Positions 1 through 10,200 of a DNA stretch of 64,000 nucleotides are shown here, piece by piece. Numbering within the stretch: the first letter of the stretch is position 1; the number at the start of each line of letters is the position of its first letter. The stretch covers positions 4,426,769 through 4,490,768 of the forward strand of contig CM059624.1 of the NCBI GenBank assembly GCA_030435675.1, written 5' to 3'. Source of the DNA: Steinernema hermaphroditum (taxonomy: Eukaryota; Nematoda; Chromadorea; Rhabditida; Steinernematidae). Below the pieces are notes generated by a model. It ran no database searches and had not been told where the DNA came from. It saw only the letters and a program-made list of their open reading frames with translations. Made by a program: the position numbers and the translations under genes.

Positions 1-404
1 GCAGGGAACTGTCCGGCATGGACAGTGCTTCAGGGCCGAGTTTTGGGTCGACTTCTTCCAAAAAAGTCAAAATTTGCACAGCTTTGAAGTGATTAGCCAC
101 TTTTGTCGAAAATTTCTACGACCTTTACGGGGAGAGGAAAAGAAATTTGGAGTACTACACACGTCATTGGAACTTGAACAGAAAGAACGTTCTTGAAGAA
201 TAAATACTATTCGAGTGTATAGCTGTCACATTGTGCAATACAATTCAACACCAAGGTATTGTATAACAAACGATTCCGGGTTAACAGATCTCGGCACCAT
301 GACAGAACGTGTTGTCCCTGGACTCTCATCTGGATCTAGATCTATTGTCCACATTCTCGGGGAAGCACTATTCAAAATGCTGTATTTTGCAAATTGCTCA
401 CTCG

Positions 405-1285
405 GAAATCCCCTATATATAAATGGAGAACCGACGGGTCCGTTGGTCTGTGTGTGTGTGTGTGTTTTTCCGTGCGCACGGCGGAAACACCCACACAAAA
501 TAAGGACCCCGAGGGGAACCGAACCCGACACCGCCCGCTTACAAACAGAGAACGTTCGCAATGAGCCACACAGACAGTTGAGATGGTATTGCTCTACTTC
601 CACTATCTCTCTGGCGATGCTAGGCTTTGAGTTTTTTTTGCTGTTTTTGAGTGATTTTTTGCCTATTTTGTAACCAGCAGTGTTTTCGGTTCGAGTTTCC
701 TGAAACTTTACAGTTTTTTCGCCCACTTTAGTCATTTACTTTTTCACGACTTTCACGACTTTATTTCGCGAATCAAAGGCATTATGCCTTGCGCGACACC
801 GAAAATAGACAAACAGAGGATGTCTGACAGACGACTTCATCCCTGGCGCGGCGTAGATGTCGAACCGGTCGTAGACGGCGCACTTCACTGGGCATCTGGG
901 AATCGGCAAATCTTCGGCTATGGCAGCGGAATATCGTTTGCGGCACAGCGGACGCTTCCGAGCTTGCATCTGATGGTCCGTGGTCCGGGAGTTGCGCCTT
1001 CCCTGGTCCTCACAGCGTCGGCGATCTTCCGGATGACATCTCACGCAGCTTCGGGCGTCGGATTCCTGGCGTCAAACATCTTGTTGTCAGCGGTGGTGGG
1101 ACTACGGCTTCCGGGTGTCCCAATTCCCTCTGGAAGCCGGAACACTCACAACTGCCACAGGGTTTGCTGTCTGACCAACCCGACGCTCAGAGAGCGACCG
1201 AAGGGACCGACCGCTCGCCACCGCGACACGAGTGAGAGATCTTAGTCATTTACATGAGCGCCAATCTTGCCGCCCGCAGGGCTGT
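405..1285. repeat. Dispersed repeat, long copy
   Basis: Both ends recur at 43886-44068. The left end has TATAAATGGAGAACCGACGG followed by a GT-rich run; the right end has GAGCGCCAATCTTGCCGCCC. The second copy is about 180 bases, so it looks like an internally deleted relative or this copy carries an insertion. The interior (771-875) resembles 29758-29862. Several ORFs cross it in all frames, none recognisable. No clear terminal inverted repeat or target duplication was found, so the class is unknown. Confidence 0.55.
771..875 (-). pseudogene. Decayed relative of the 29.8 kb minus-strand sequence
   Basis: On the minus strand this stretch aligns base by base with 29758-29862. The shared core reads D-R-F/I-D-I-x-x-x-P-G-M/L-K, after which small insertions and deletions break the frame here but not in the 29.8 kb copy. 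It lies inside the 405-1285 repeat, so it could be a captured gene fragment or ordinary repeat sequence. The 29.8 kb copy is itself unidentified. Confidence 0.35.
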
Positions 1286-2986
1286 AGGCTAATTGGCTTT
1301 TAGTACCTGGAGGGCGCGAATTCGCGCGCAGCCGGGTTTATTTTGTATTACGGCAACTACTGCAATGTTCTTATGACAAAGTTTTCATTTTTATCACAAC
1401 CGGCAGATCTGTTTCCTTCTCCACGTCCTGCTTCCCGCCGCATATTCAATGGGGTTGTCCTTCTTTTGCACTTTTGCGACGGGCAATAACTCCATCGTCG
1501 ACTTGTGATGGCGGCGCTAATAACGCCGATCGTTCCGTCCAAAACAGTCCGAGGCTCATTGATCAATATGTAAGGAGAAACGCCGTGTTGTGAGAGTTGC
1601 CGTGCTTGGCCTCTTTTGAGCTGTCTCACTGATTGGATTTTCAGAATACTCCACATTCTCAATGACTGTAGTCGACGTCTCTGAGCACTGTTTGCAAACT
1701 AAAGTAAGTTTTGCTACAAACTGAGGTGTTAAATTATGGACATTCTCTATAAATCTATAGAAATCAATCTCCAATGAACATTAGCAAGCCAAATCTATAT
1801 GATGTTTCCAGGCACGTCCGAGTAACGACAGTGAGCACTAAAGGCCGAATTACACCCGCGCCGCGATTGCTCTCTCGGATCGCCCTCTGATTCCACATCA
1901 CAAAAGACAAATCCCCTACTTGTCGAGCGCTCTGACAAATTGTGCGAAGGGAGCATATAAGGAACCCTTCGAAAAGTAAGTTATCTCATCGAAAGTTCCC
2001 ATATATTTGACTAATGTTTTGTGGTAACTTTTTCGTATAAAATTTTGTAGAAAGTTTTTTAAATTTTGTATGTTTTTTACCCTCAAAGGTTGGGCCATCG
2101 AGCGAGATTCAGAGATATATACATGTAATGAAAAAAAAGGTATTTATTCACATTGTTTATATTAAAACTAAAAAACAGCGATCGTCTGCTTTTTTAGAGA
2201 AGTTCGCCGCGTGTGGTACGCGCCGGAAATTACGTTTATTTTATATATTTTGTTAGACATTTCTTACTACTTTAAACGTATACTTGCATTAATGATGCAA
2301 GCGAATGCAAATCGCAACTTTACCGGTGGAAATGTAGAATGCTTCCAAACGCGCACAGTTATGCTAGAATCTAAAATAAAACCTAGCATGTGAACGAGCG
2401 ATCAATTCTCCCCAAAACCACATATAACATGTCACCGTATGCTCTTTATATCAAAGATATTAAGACGGGAACTTTTGCACCAACCTATGTTCCTTTCCCA
2501 TCGTATGGTACGGTATATTTTACGGCTCTATTAGGGAATAGTGACCAAAACCGCACTAAACTAATAACAGAACAGAATTTGAATTAACAAAATGGTATTT
2601 ATATTGACAGAACTGTATTTTTACTGACAAAAAAAAAAATAAATTTCACTGGCAGAACCCGTTTAAGCTAGAGAACAGAATCACTTTTTTCATCTGGGCG
2701 CCTATAGTATATTTAAAGTTGCGAGCGAACCGCAGGCGAGCACCGCATTCAGTTTTCCGCATGGTCTTACATTAACGCTTGGCTTAGGCTGCGGCTCGTC
2801 AAGAATCTGACCGTCAACCGATCACGAGGCAAATAAGGGAAGATTGGCGGGCCTCAAAAACAAGTTAACGACCAGCTGGACGGTCGCTCTCTCTCCTCCA
2901 TCCATTCATCTGTTCTCGCTCTTCCCCATTCATTTATATGTTCCCCCTGTTGCGCGTATATTTGTTTTGTTTTATGGTTAAATTTA
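1286..2986. other. AT-rich stretch, no gene seen
   Basis: Only short ORFs in incoherent frames. Around 2715-2800 there is a GCGAGCGAACCGCAGGCGAG / CTTGGCTTAGGC repeat also found at 35269 and, in two copies, at 60917-61140. The TTATGCTAGAATC and AATAAA-like strings have no associated coding sequence. Confidence 0.5.
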
Positions 2987-3881
2987 TTAGATTGGGGAAT
3001 AAGTTCGTGCGGTTTTTTTTGTCGATTGAAAAACGATCTTTTATGCAATAACAATAACAAAGCATTAATTAATAATATACTCACTGTTGTTGCTCAGGAC
3101 TTGCTCCCACCGGTCCACCAGTTCATCGATTCCTGTTCTCACAAAATCAGCAGGTCTGGAGTCGAAGAAGTCATTGATCCAGGTTTGGAGCGCTTCGTCA
3201 TTTTCGAGTGAAACACCCCTCTATATGGTTTGACAGCGAGCGGGTCAGATGATAGTCCGTTGGTGCTAAGTCTGGAGAATACGGTGGATGTGGAGGAACT
3301 TTCCACTTCAGCTCTTGAAGTGCGGTCTTTACGACTTTTACAATTTGCGGGTGGGTGCTATCATGCGAGTGGGTACAGACGGATGGCTTGTACTTCATGA
3401 CTTGGTCTTTTCTGTTGGATTGCATGGTTCAAGCGATCCAGCTGGGTGATGTACAAGTTTGGTCGTCCGTCTTGTTCCACTGCAGCATTTCCCAGTTAAG
3501 CAAGCCTTCACAATCCCACCATACAGAAGTCATTGTCTTCTTAGGGTGCAGGTTTTGTTTCGATGTGGGCTTCGCCGCTTCTTCTGGAATGACGCATTTT
3601 TTTCTTTCCTTCTTATTTAAATACAGACACCACCGAGCAACTTCCGTCACATTTTGATCTCGACGGAAGGCGAAAGGAAGCACATGTCGTAGATGGTACT
3701 TTTTGCCTCCTGCCTTCCTAAAATTGAGACACAGTATGGCCATAAAATAAATCATGTTACCGCACTTTTGTAGAGCAGAGATAGCTCTTCCAAATGGTAT
3801 GCTACAATCTGCGACAGAACAACAAAAAATATTAAAAACTGCAGATTGAAAAAAACCGCACGAACTTATTCCCCAACCCAA
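2987..3881 (-). mobile_element. Mariner-family transposon, internally deleted
   Basis: The ends are inverted repeats of at least 30 bases (TTRGRTTGGGGAATAAGTTCGTGCGG then a T run), flanked by TA on both sides (2985-2986 and 3882-3883), the target duplication of Tc1/mariner elements. The 895-bp element is shorter than the usual 1.3 kb. Minus-strand transposase pieces are visible: HPKKTM and WWD at the start of the catalytic domain (about 3490-3560), then after a deletion and frame break PHPPYSPDLAPTDYHL (about 3255-3300) and a C-terminal F-x-x-x-G-I-D-x-L-V-x-R-W segment near 3090-3200. It is a dead copy but could be mobilised in trans if the tips are intact. Confidence 0.93.
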
Positions 3882-4434
3882 TAGTAAAGGTTTAATTACC
3901 CAAGTTTGAGATCCCACAGATTCATCGCACAACCTAGTCTCCGATAGTTCCGCGTGGCGGCAACTACATTCATCCTCCACCACTGAGACGTCCATCCGTA
4001 CACCAGTGTTGTATCTGGCGCTCTGGATACCCTCTGATTCTACATCACAGCACGCTAGGTGCGCACTCTTTCTGCACGTAGTTAGAAAATTGGAGACTTG
4101 GACCGGGACTTAGAAAAATTTGAAAAAAATCCCAAAAAAAAAAAATCATTTTAATTATTTCGAGATCGTGATGGCCCGACAATGGACTGCATGGACAATT
4201 AGATTGCCGTAACGACGACGGTGTGGTGGTCCTGTCTCGAGATGATCTCCAGTTTCATTTCGCCCTATTCCTCTGGTAAAAACGTTTTTGACCTCCTCCC
4301 TTTTCAGAATCCCTGAAGTCAGATTCCGAGAACACTATGAGTCTATTTACCCCGCTCCCGACGAACTCACTGGTAAGTATTTTGCTTTGGGCGAAGGATA
4401 CAAGATGTAGTTCCTTTGCAGTCACAGAAGTTGG

Positions 4435-4710
4435 ATCTCCGAGTCAAAAATCGCGACGATCTGCCGTCAACTCCAAGATTTGGGCGAAGATCCAAATCAC
4501 CCGTTGACCACACAGCTGATCTACACGAAGTTGCCGACGAGGGTGGTCTCTGAACTCGTGACTGAGGGATCGCTGTCGCAATCGCCACGGTCGTGCTCGA
4601 CCGAGCTGTTGCAGTCAAAACTGATCGATATCGTTGAGCGCAGTGAGGCAGTTTACCGTCAGTTTACCGTCGACGCTTCTATCTACGTGGTCATCAGTAG
4701 GAAGAAGTGA
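4435..4710 (+). pseudogene. BEL/Pao retrotransposon gag-like remnant
   Basis: A plus-strand open frame reads ...K-I-A-T-I-C-R-Q-L-Q-D-L-G-E-D-P-N-H-P...Q-L-I-Y-T-K-L-P, which resembles the DUF1759-type gag region of BEL/Pao elements (L-x-x-L-G-x-D/E ... x-K-L-P). It ends at a stop after V-V-I-S-R-K-K. No protease, reverse transcriptase or long terminal repeats are seen nearby, so it is a fragment. An upstream piece ending at a GTAAGT near 4375 (I-P-E-V-R-F-R-E-H-Y-E) may or may not belong to it. Alternative: exon of an unrelated gene. Confidence 0.38.
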
Positions 4711-6206
4711 CGAATATCACCTCTCGGTAGGGCTGTTTTCTGCCACCTGGAAATTTGGATTAGTCTGAAATAAAGACACAAATAATGGTACAGGAAAAAA
4801 ATACTACGCTAGTCTGCAGACAACATATCTCGCAGACGAAATATTACAATCCGAGGCACATTTTAAACAAAATACAAGTCTAAAAACGCCATAAATTGCC
4901 TACCAAGTTGATATATTGGACGAACCCCCAAAATTGTACTTAACTCGCTTCTCACAACGACATATTTCATTCGTTTCTTATCAAAATAAAGTATTATTAT
5001 GTGTGTACAGAGTGTGCATGCTCTAGTCCTTGGAGGCTTCGGTAGTCGATCGGCTATAGGATTAATCCCGTGGCAAATATAACAAAATCACAAGAGTACA
5101 TATCGGTTAGGCCCAACCTCCTATCTTGTTATTATTTTCGAGCAAGTGTGAGTCGTCAGATTAGGAACATATCGTCACAGATTGAGGATAATATTAGGAT
5201 TGTGTACTTATCTGTCTAATTGCCGATCAGAAATAGGCGCGATAACGCAATACCATCTACAGAGCACTCTTTGGTCCATCACTTGGACGACGGCGCTGTT
5301 CTTGACAGCGTTTCTCCATGTGACATTTTGGTCGACATCGATAGAGGGCGCCTAACCAATTGTCCTCATTTTGTTGAGTCATAATGACGTGATGCGGGAT
5401 GCCATCCGTCTAAGAATGAAATGGGAATTTTCGATGATTTCGATTCTCCCAGACCCACTTAGAACGCGATGTGTAATCGTGTTTTCACGCTGCAGAGAGC
5501 GACGGTCCCACGTGATATGCACTGCGACGCCTCCTTCGTTAATTTTTAACTCAGGGAGTGGAATAATTTCTGCATCACCAGGAAGTGGTATCGTATCCCA
5601 GCTCAGAAGGCGGGACTCAGTTCCTGCCCAAGCCGACATACGAACCTCTCCTCGACAAGTTGGACGATTTGCGCCCACTTCTGAGTTTGTCTTTCAAGTC
5701 TTTTGTTTTGCTTTTTTTATGTGCGACGTAGCAATGTTCCTTACGGTCATTTATCGCATGCTCTGAGCCTGAAATGATCTCGGCAAAAGCATGCACACTG
5801 TGCCATTCGACCAAGTTTGCCTCTCCAAGTCCTCTGAATCGGAAGCTTTGCCCTCTAAACCACCCTCGCACTCCTTCCGGAATCTGTTTCTTCACCGCCT
5901 GGAAGCCCTGGCACACCAATCTTCAGTGGCTCTTCCTTATGACTATCTGGAAGTCATCTACGAAACTGCATGCGCACTTAATGAACTGTCCCATAACCAG
6001 ATTTTGCCAGTTGTCCGCGATTATTATGTTGCAGTGCAAGGTCATTAAATTTTAAGCACTCCGACAGGTGTTCCGCGAATACATACTCCCACATCATGGT
6101 CCTTTATTTGATTCAGAGTAAACACGGCTGGCGCCCTTGGCCCCATTGACCATTGATCTCTTCATCGTTGTCTTTTTCAGATTCTTCTATCTATTTCCAC
6201 CCAAAC
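4711..6206. other. No supportable gene
   Basis: Overlapping ORFs on both strands at 5371-6055 lack recognisable domains. The plus-strand 85-aa frame from 5791 to 6048 looks the most protein-like but has no start context or splice partner I could confirm. Confidence 0.4.
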
Positions 6207-6471
6207 ATGAAGCTCACTCTGATCGTCCTCCTTGTCGCCATTTTCGGAAGTGTCTTGGCACAACCGCCGCGTGGATTCATGAGGACCGACTCGATATTTC
6301 GACTCCGACCATCTTACGGTACCGTCGCTAGCTGTGACTAGCGATATATACTATTGTGATTTAGTGCCGCCCGAGAAAGTGCGTCTATATCGTTCGCGCA
6401 TCTATCGTCCGAGAGTTCACAACTTGAGCTACCACAGAGCCAGAGTCCTCTATCCGGTGCTCCGAGGATGA
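6207..6471 (+). CDS. Small secreted Pro/Arg-rich peptide precursor
   Basis: Two exons, 6207-6318 and 6365-6471, joined by a 46-base GTACCG...TTTAG intron, give 72 aa. A TTTTTCAG lies 27 bases before the ATG, a likely trans-splice site. Residues 1-18 are a clear signal peptide (MKLTLIVLLVAIFGSVLA). The mature part starts QPPRGF and is strongly cationic and rich in Arg, Pro and Tyr, ending V-L-Y-P-V-L-R-G, where the final Gly could supply a C-terminal amide. It has no cysteines. AATAAA follows at about 6524. The family is not recognised; an antimicrobial-type proline-rich peptide or a neuropeptide-like precursor are both possible. Without splicing, the frame stops at 6341 after 44 aa. Confidence 0.6.
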
Positions 6472-7272
6472 ACGGCACTTCATAGTGAATATAGGACGAG
6501 AAGTCGATTATTGGTATATGTCAAATAAATCGCTAAAGTATGGGGTCGCGTCACCTTGTAGACATCTTTCAAGTCCAAGCTATTCGTTGCTTCAACAGTG
6601 CTAACAGTGCCAGCAGGCCTAGCTAATATATACCGTGAACCTCGGAAGTCCGTTGTTGTTGTTTGCAACTCAGAGGAAACGTTCCAGTTTACAAAAAGCT
6701 CATCCATCTGTTCTCTACACTTTTTACCGCTGCGATACGCAAGGCATCATGCGCGACTCCTGCATACAGTTTTAATTTCAGCAGGTCACATAAGTTTAGA
6801 CTTACAAATACAAAACAAAAATTTGAGACACAGCCTGCGGCTCACAAGTATGGCCCGGCCTTAAAGGAAGCTGCTTTCGAACAGCAAGCAGCGCCACGAG
6901 CAGCAGTCGCAGATTGTTTAGTTGGAAAAGCGTTCATTGTATAGGTATGAAAGCATCTTTGGACATCGTGGGATCAGCCGTCTTTGAGATCAGATGTCCA
7001 GGAATCAGTTGTGCCCGACCCGACATGTAGTAAATACAACGGAAGGTGCTTTCCGTCGCTAAGGCCCGACGCATGCCGACAAAAGACAACACTTAACAAC
7101 AATCTTTTCAGAGTCAAACTGTAATAAGGATGCCGTTCGATTGTGGATTCGCAAGGCTACTGACGAGAAGACGAGAGGTGTGAATGAAATGTGTCCTAAA
7201 AACTAAGATGTGCTCGTTTGCGTTCTCTCGCACCGCTCTTAGAATGTCATTTGCAAATCCGAATAGCTACTT
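6472..7272. other. Intergenic, nothing recognised
   Basis: Lies between the convergent 3' ends of the secreted peptide gene and NHR-A. It contains only short, conflicting ORFs and no repeat I recognise. Confidence 0.45.
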
Positions 7273-10200
7273 TTATTCAACTCTACAGAGAGCAACTTTC
7301 TTTTCTCGTTCGATCTTCACGTACATGTTGTTGCCGAGATAGAGGTCGACGAGTCGGACGAATCGGAGATATTCGCCTCCTAGGGCCTAAAATTCATTCA
7401 TTTTACTTGTCCCTGTTCCTTACTCGATGCGGGTGTTCAGATCCAAAGAGAGAAACCCATTTTCCGATTGCTTTCAGCGCTTTCAGCACCACATCTTGTT
7501 CTACTTACGTGAAGATTCGACAAGAAGAGCATGAGATTTCCCCACGTGTGAGGGCTCTTCTTGGTCACTCTGAAATGCAGGTCCAGCTCTCCGAACACCT
7601 CTTTCAGTTCGATTATGGGCTTCTGCCATTCCTCGTTGTCTTTTTGAAAGTCATCTGAAATGTAATAGGTGACCTTTTAAAGACGGTTTTTGTATGGATT
7701 ACTTGTGTGGATTATGATCAGAAGAATCATCGCGGCGAGATCCTCGTCGGATTTGAGCAGCTCTCCGAGCATCGGATTGAGACGATTGCGGATCTCTCTC
7801 ATCAGTTCACTACACGTTCTAAGTGAGAAGATGTCGAATTTGAGGGAAGAATGGGCCACTTACTGTCCAACAACTTGATAGTCACCGGCTTTGTTGGCAG
7901 TGTATTTATCGCCGTTGTACGAAACGAAGTAGTAGGCCATCTTGTGCACGTCCAGATCGACGTAGGTGTTGGGAAAGACGAAGATCTTATCACTGTGGGG
8001 GTCTTCGTCGATGTTGAGATGTGACTGCATCAGGAGGACCTGAAGGTCAAAGTTTTGTTCAGTTTACAAAAAATGGAGGAACTCACATAGAAGGAGAGGG
8101 CGTTCTTGAACATCGCCTCTTTGACCCAGTCGTCGAGGTCGCAGAGGACTGGCATGAAATCGAACATTTTGCGGAATATCTGAGCGTCTGCGAGGAAACA
8201 TTGCCGATAGTTGAATGAGGAGAAGTAGTTGCTGCCGAGCTCTGATGTGCCGCGGATCTGAAGGGTGGAATAAATATTAGGTTGGCACATTGAAAATGGC
8301 CCATTTTCAATGTGCCAACCCAATAGAAAAAGGCAAAGAATAGGGAAGAAGAGTCGAACATTGGCAGACGTTGCTGACACATTTCAGTACCAGCCAAGTT
8401 TTACTTGTTACTAGCGATTTAAGCAAATCGAGGATCAGATGAACGAGAAGGGCGTAGCCTGAAGCATAATTCAACCGAACAGTATGTAACCCGACAAGTA
8501 AGGAGTGTGATGCTTCAGTATCGAACAAAACGCTAACAAAACAGTCTTTTTGGAGCCACCGAACCGGTTAGCAGGAGACAGTAAATGTAAATGAAGACGT
8601 GTCTCTAAGACAACGAGAAAGCAAATGGGAGACTTGACCAAACGTCTACGATGAATGTCAAGTAGACAATCTGCAAAACAGAAGACAAAGGATGAGCGAG
8701 TCGAATTGACTCATTTATTCACAGAGGTCAGAGAACCATCAGTATACAAAACGGCAAAAGATGTAAGGCGTCATTTAAGAGACTGGTCCAATTGCGTGGC
8801 AACTGTCCAGAACCTTGCTTCCTCCTGGTGTTTGCGAGCGTCTCCTAGGAGTTGACGCGCTATCTCCTCAACCTGACCGCTGTTCCTCGCCATATATCCT
8901 CCTTGTCGAACTTTTTGTAGCATGTCGTCGTCGATCTCTTTCATAGCTTTCTTAGTTTCCCTCAGCACACTCACCAATTGCTTTGAGAAAGCGGCTTTCC
9001 AGATGCGAATTCCTAATGGATCAGCCAACTTGAAGAATGACTTCAGCCGGTTAATATGAGCCTCATTTTTAAAACGCAAAAGAATGTCGGCAACACATGC
9101 GCAGAATTGAAAAGGAACTGAATTCATTGTCGGGACTGAGCCACTAGACCAGAATGAGCACAGTTATTATGTATGACGTTGTATAGACGACGATCTCTAA
9201 TTATAATGTGTGAATGTTCCTTGCAATGCCTTAGCATCTCATCTACCTGCAATTTTCTGAGGATATCCGTCGTGGTAACAGCAAAGCATAACAGTTCGCA
9301 TTAGTCTGCGCGGGTGATTTTTTTTATATTCTGACGCCAACCGTATTATACCATTTAAAAGGCAGCTGCTCTACAATCGTTCGTCAGCACTTTTTCTATG
9401 CATATGCTGTGCCAGAATATTCACCACTTCAAGCGATTCTCTACACGAGAAGACAATCTGTAGGCAGACTACATCTGGTCCGTATCATCTGAAGCTACAG
9501 ATGGTCAGCCTATAAGTGGTCACCAAACTACAAATCCGATCAACTGTAGCTCTATTGTGGTCTTTTTCTGTGGCTACATATGCTCGAACTGAAGGTAGGA
9601 GGAGCTGCCGGCTACAAGTGTTTGACGACTCGTAGTTGAAGGCCAATCCCAGCAGACACACAATAATTGAAAGATGATCATTAGGGCAGATGGGGTGCGA
9701 TAGGAGGAGCTGCCTGCAGCAATGATCTCTCACCAGAATCGAGATCGAAGGAAGGAACAGCTGCAGGATATGCTTCAGCTTGTACCCTCCGATGCGCTGT
9801 GTGGTATTCTTGGCGCGATGTGATTTGGCTTTCGTTCCACACCAGCAACGGCGGATTGGAACGACGACCAATCAACTCATTCAACGAACCTCAGAAAAAG
9901 CGACCCGATCGATCGCTGGGCACACAAATAAAAGACTCCATGTGTATAGCTTAGAGTAACAGTTGGATGGCTCTGTGGCATCATATCCATCAGGGTAAGT
10001 TTGCATTTCAAAGCTTCAAAACGGAAGAATTCAAGAAGGATCATGTTGAAAAGAAAAGTACAATGTGCCTGTGATGTGGTGACATATTAATGAGTTTTGA
10101 CCTTCATACGAGAGCCACAAAACACACTGTAGCACACAATGTAGCCTAAGAAAACAAACATTACGGCACAAGTGGACACATCCGGGGAAACACAAAGCGA

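Noticed and set aside
215..673. 152-aa ORF with a Val/Cys run
   Set aside because: The run is a translated GT microsatellite inside a repeat.
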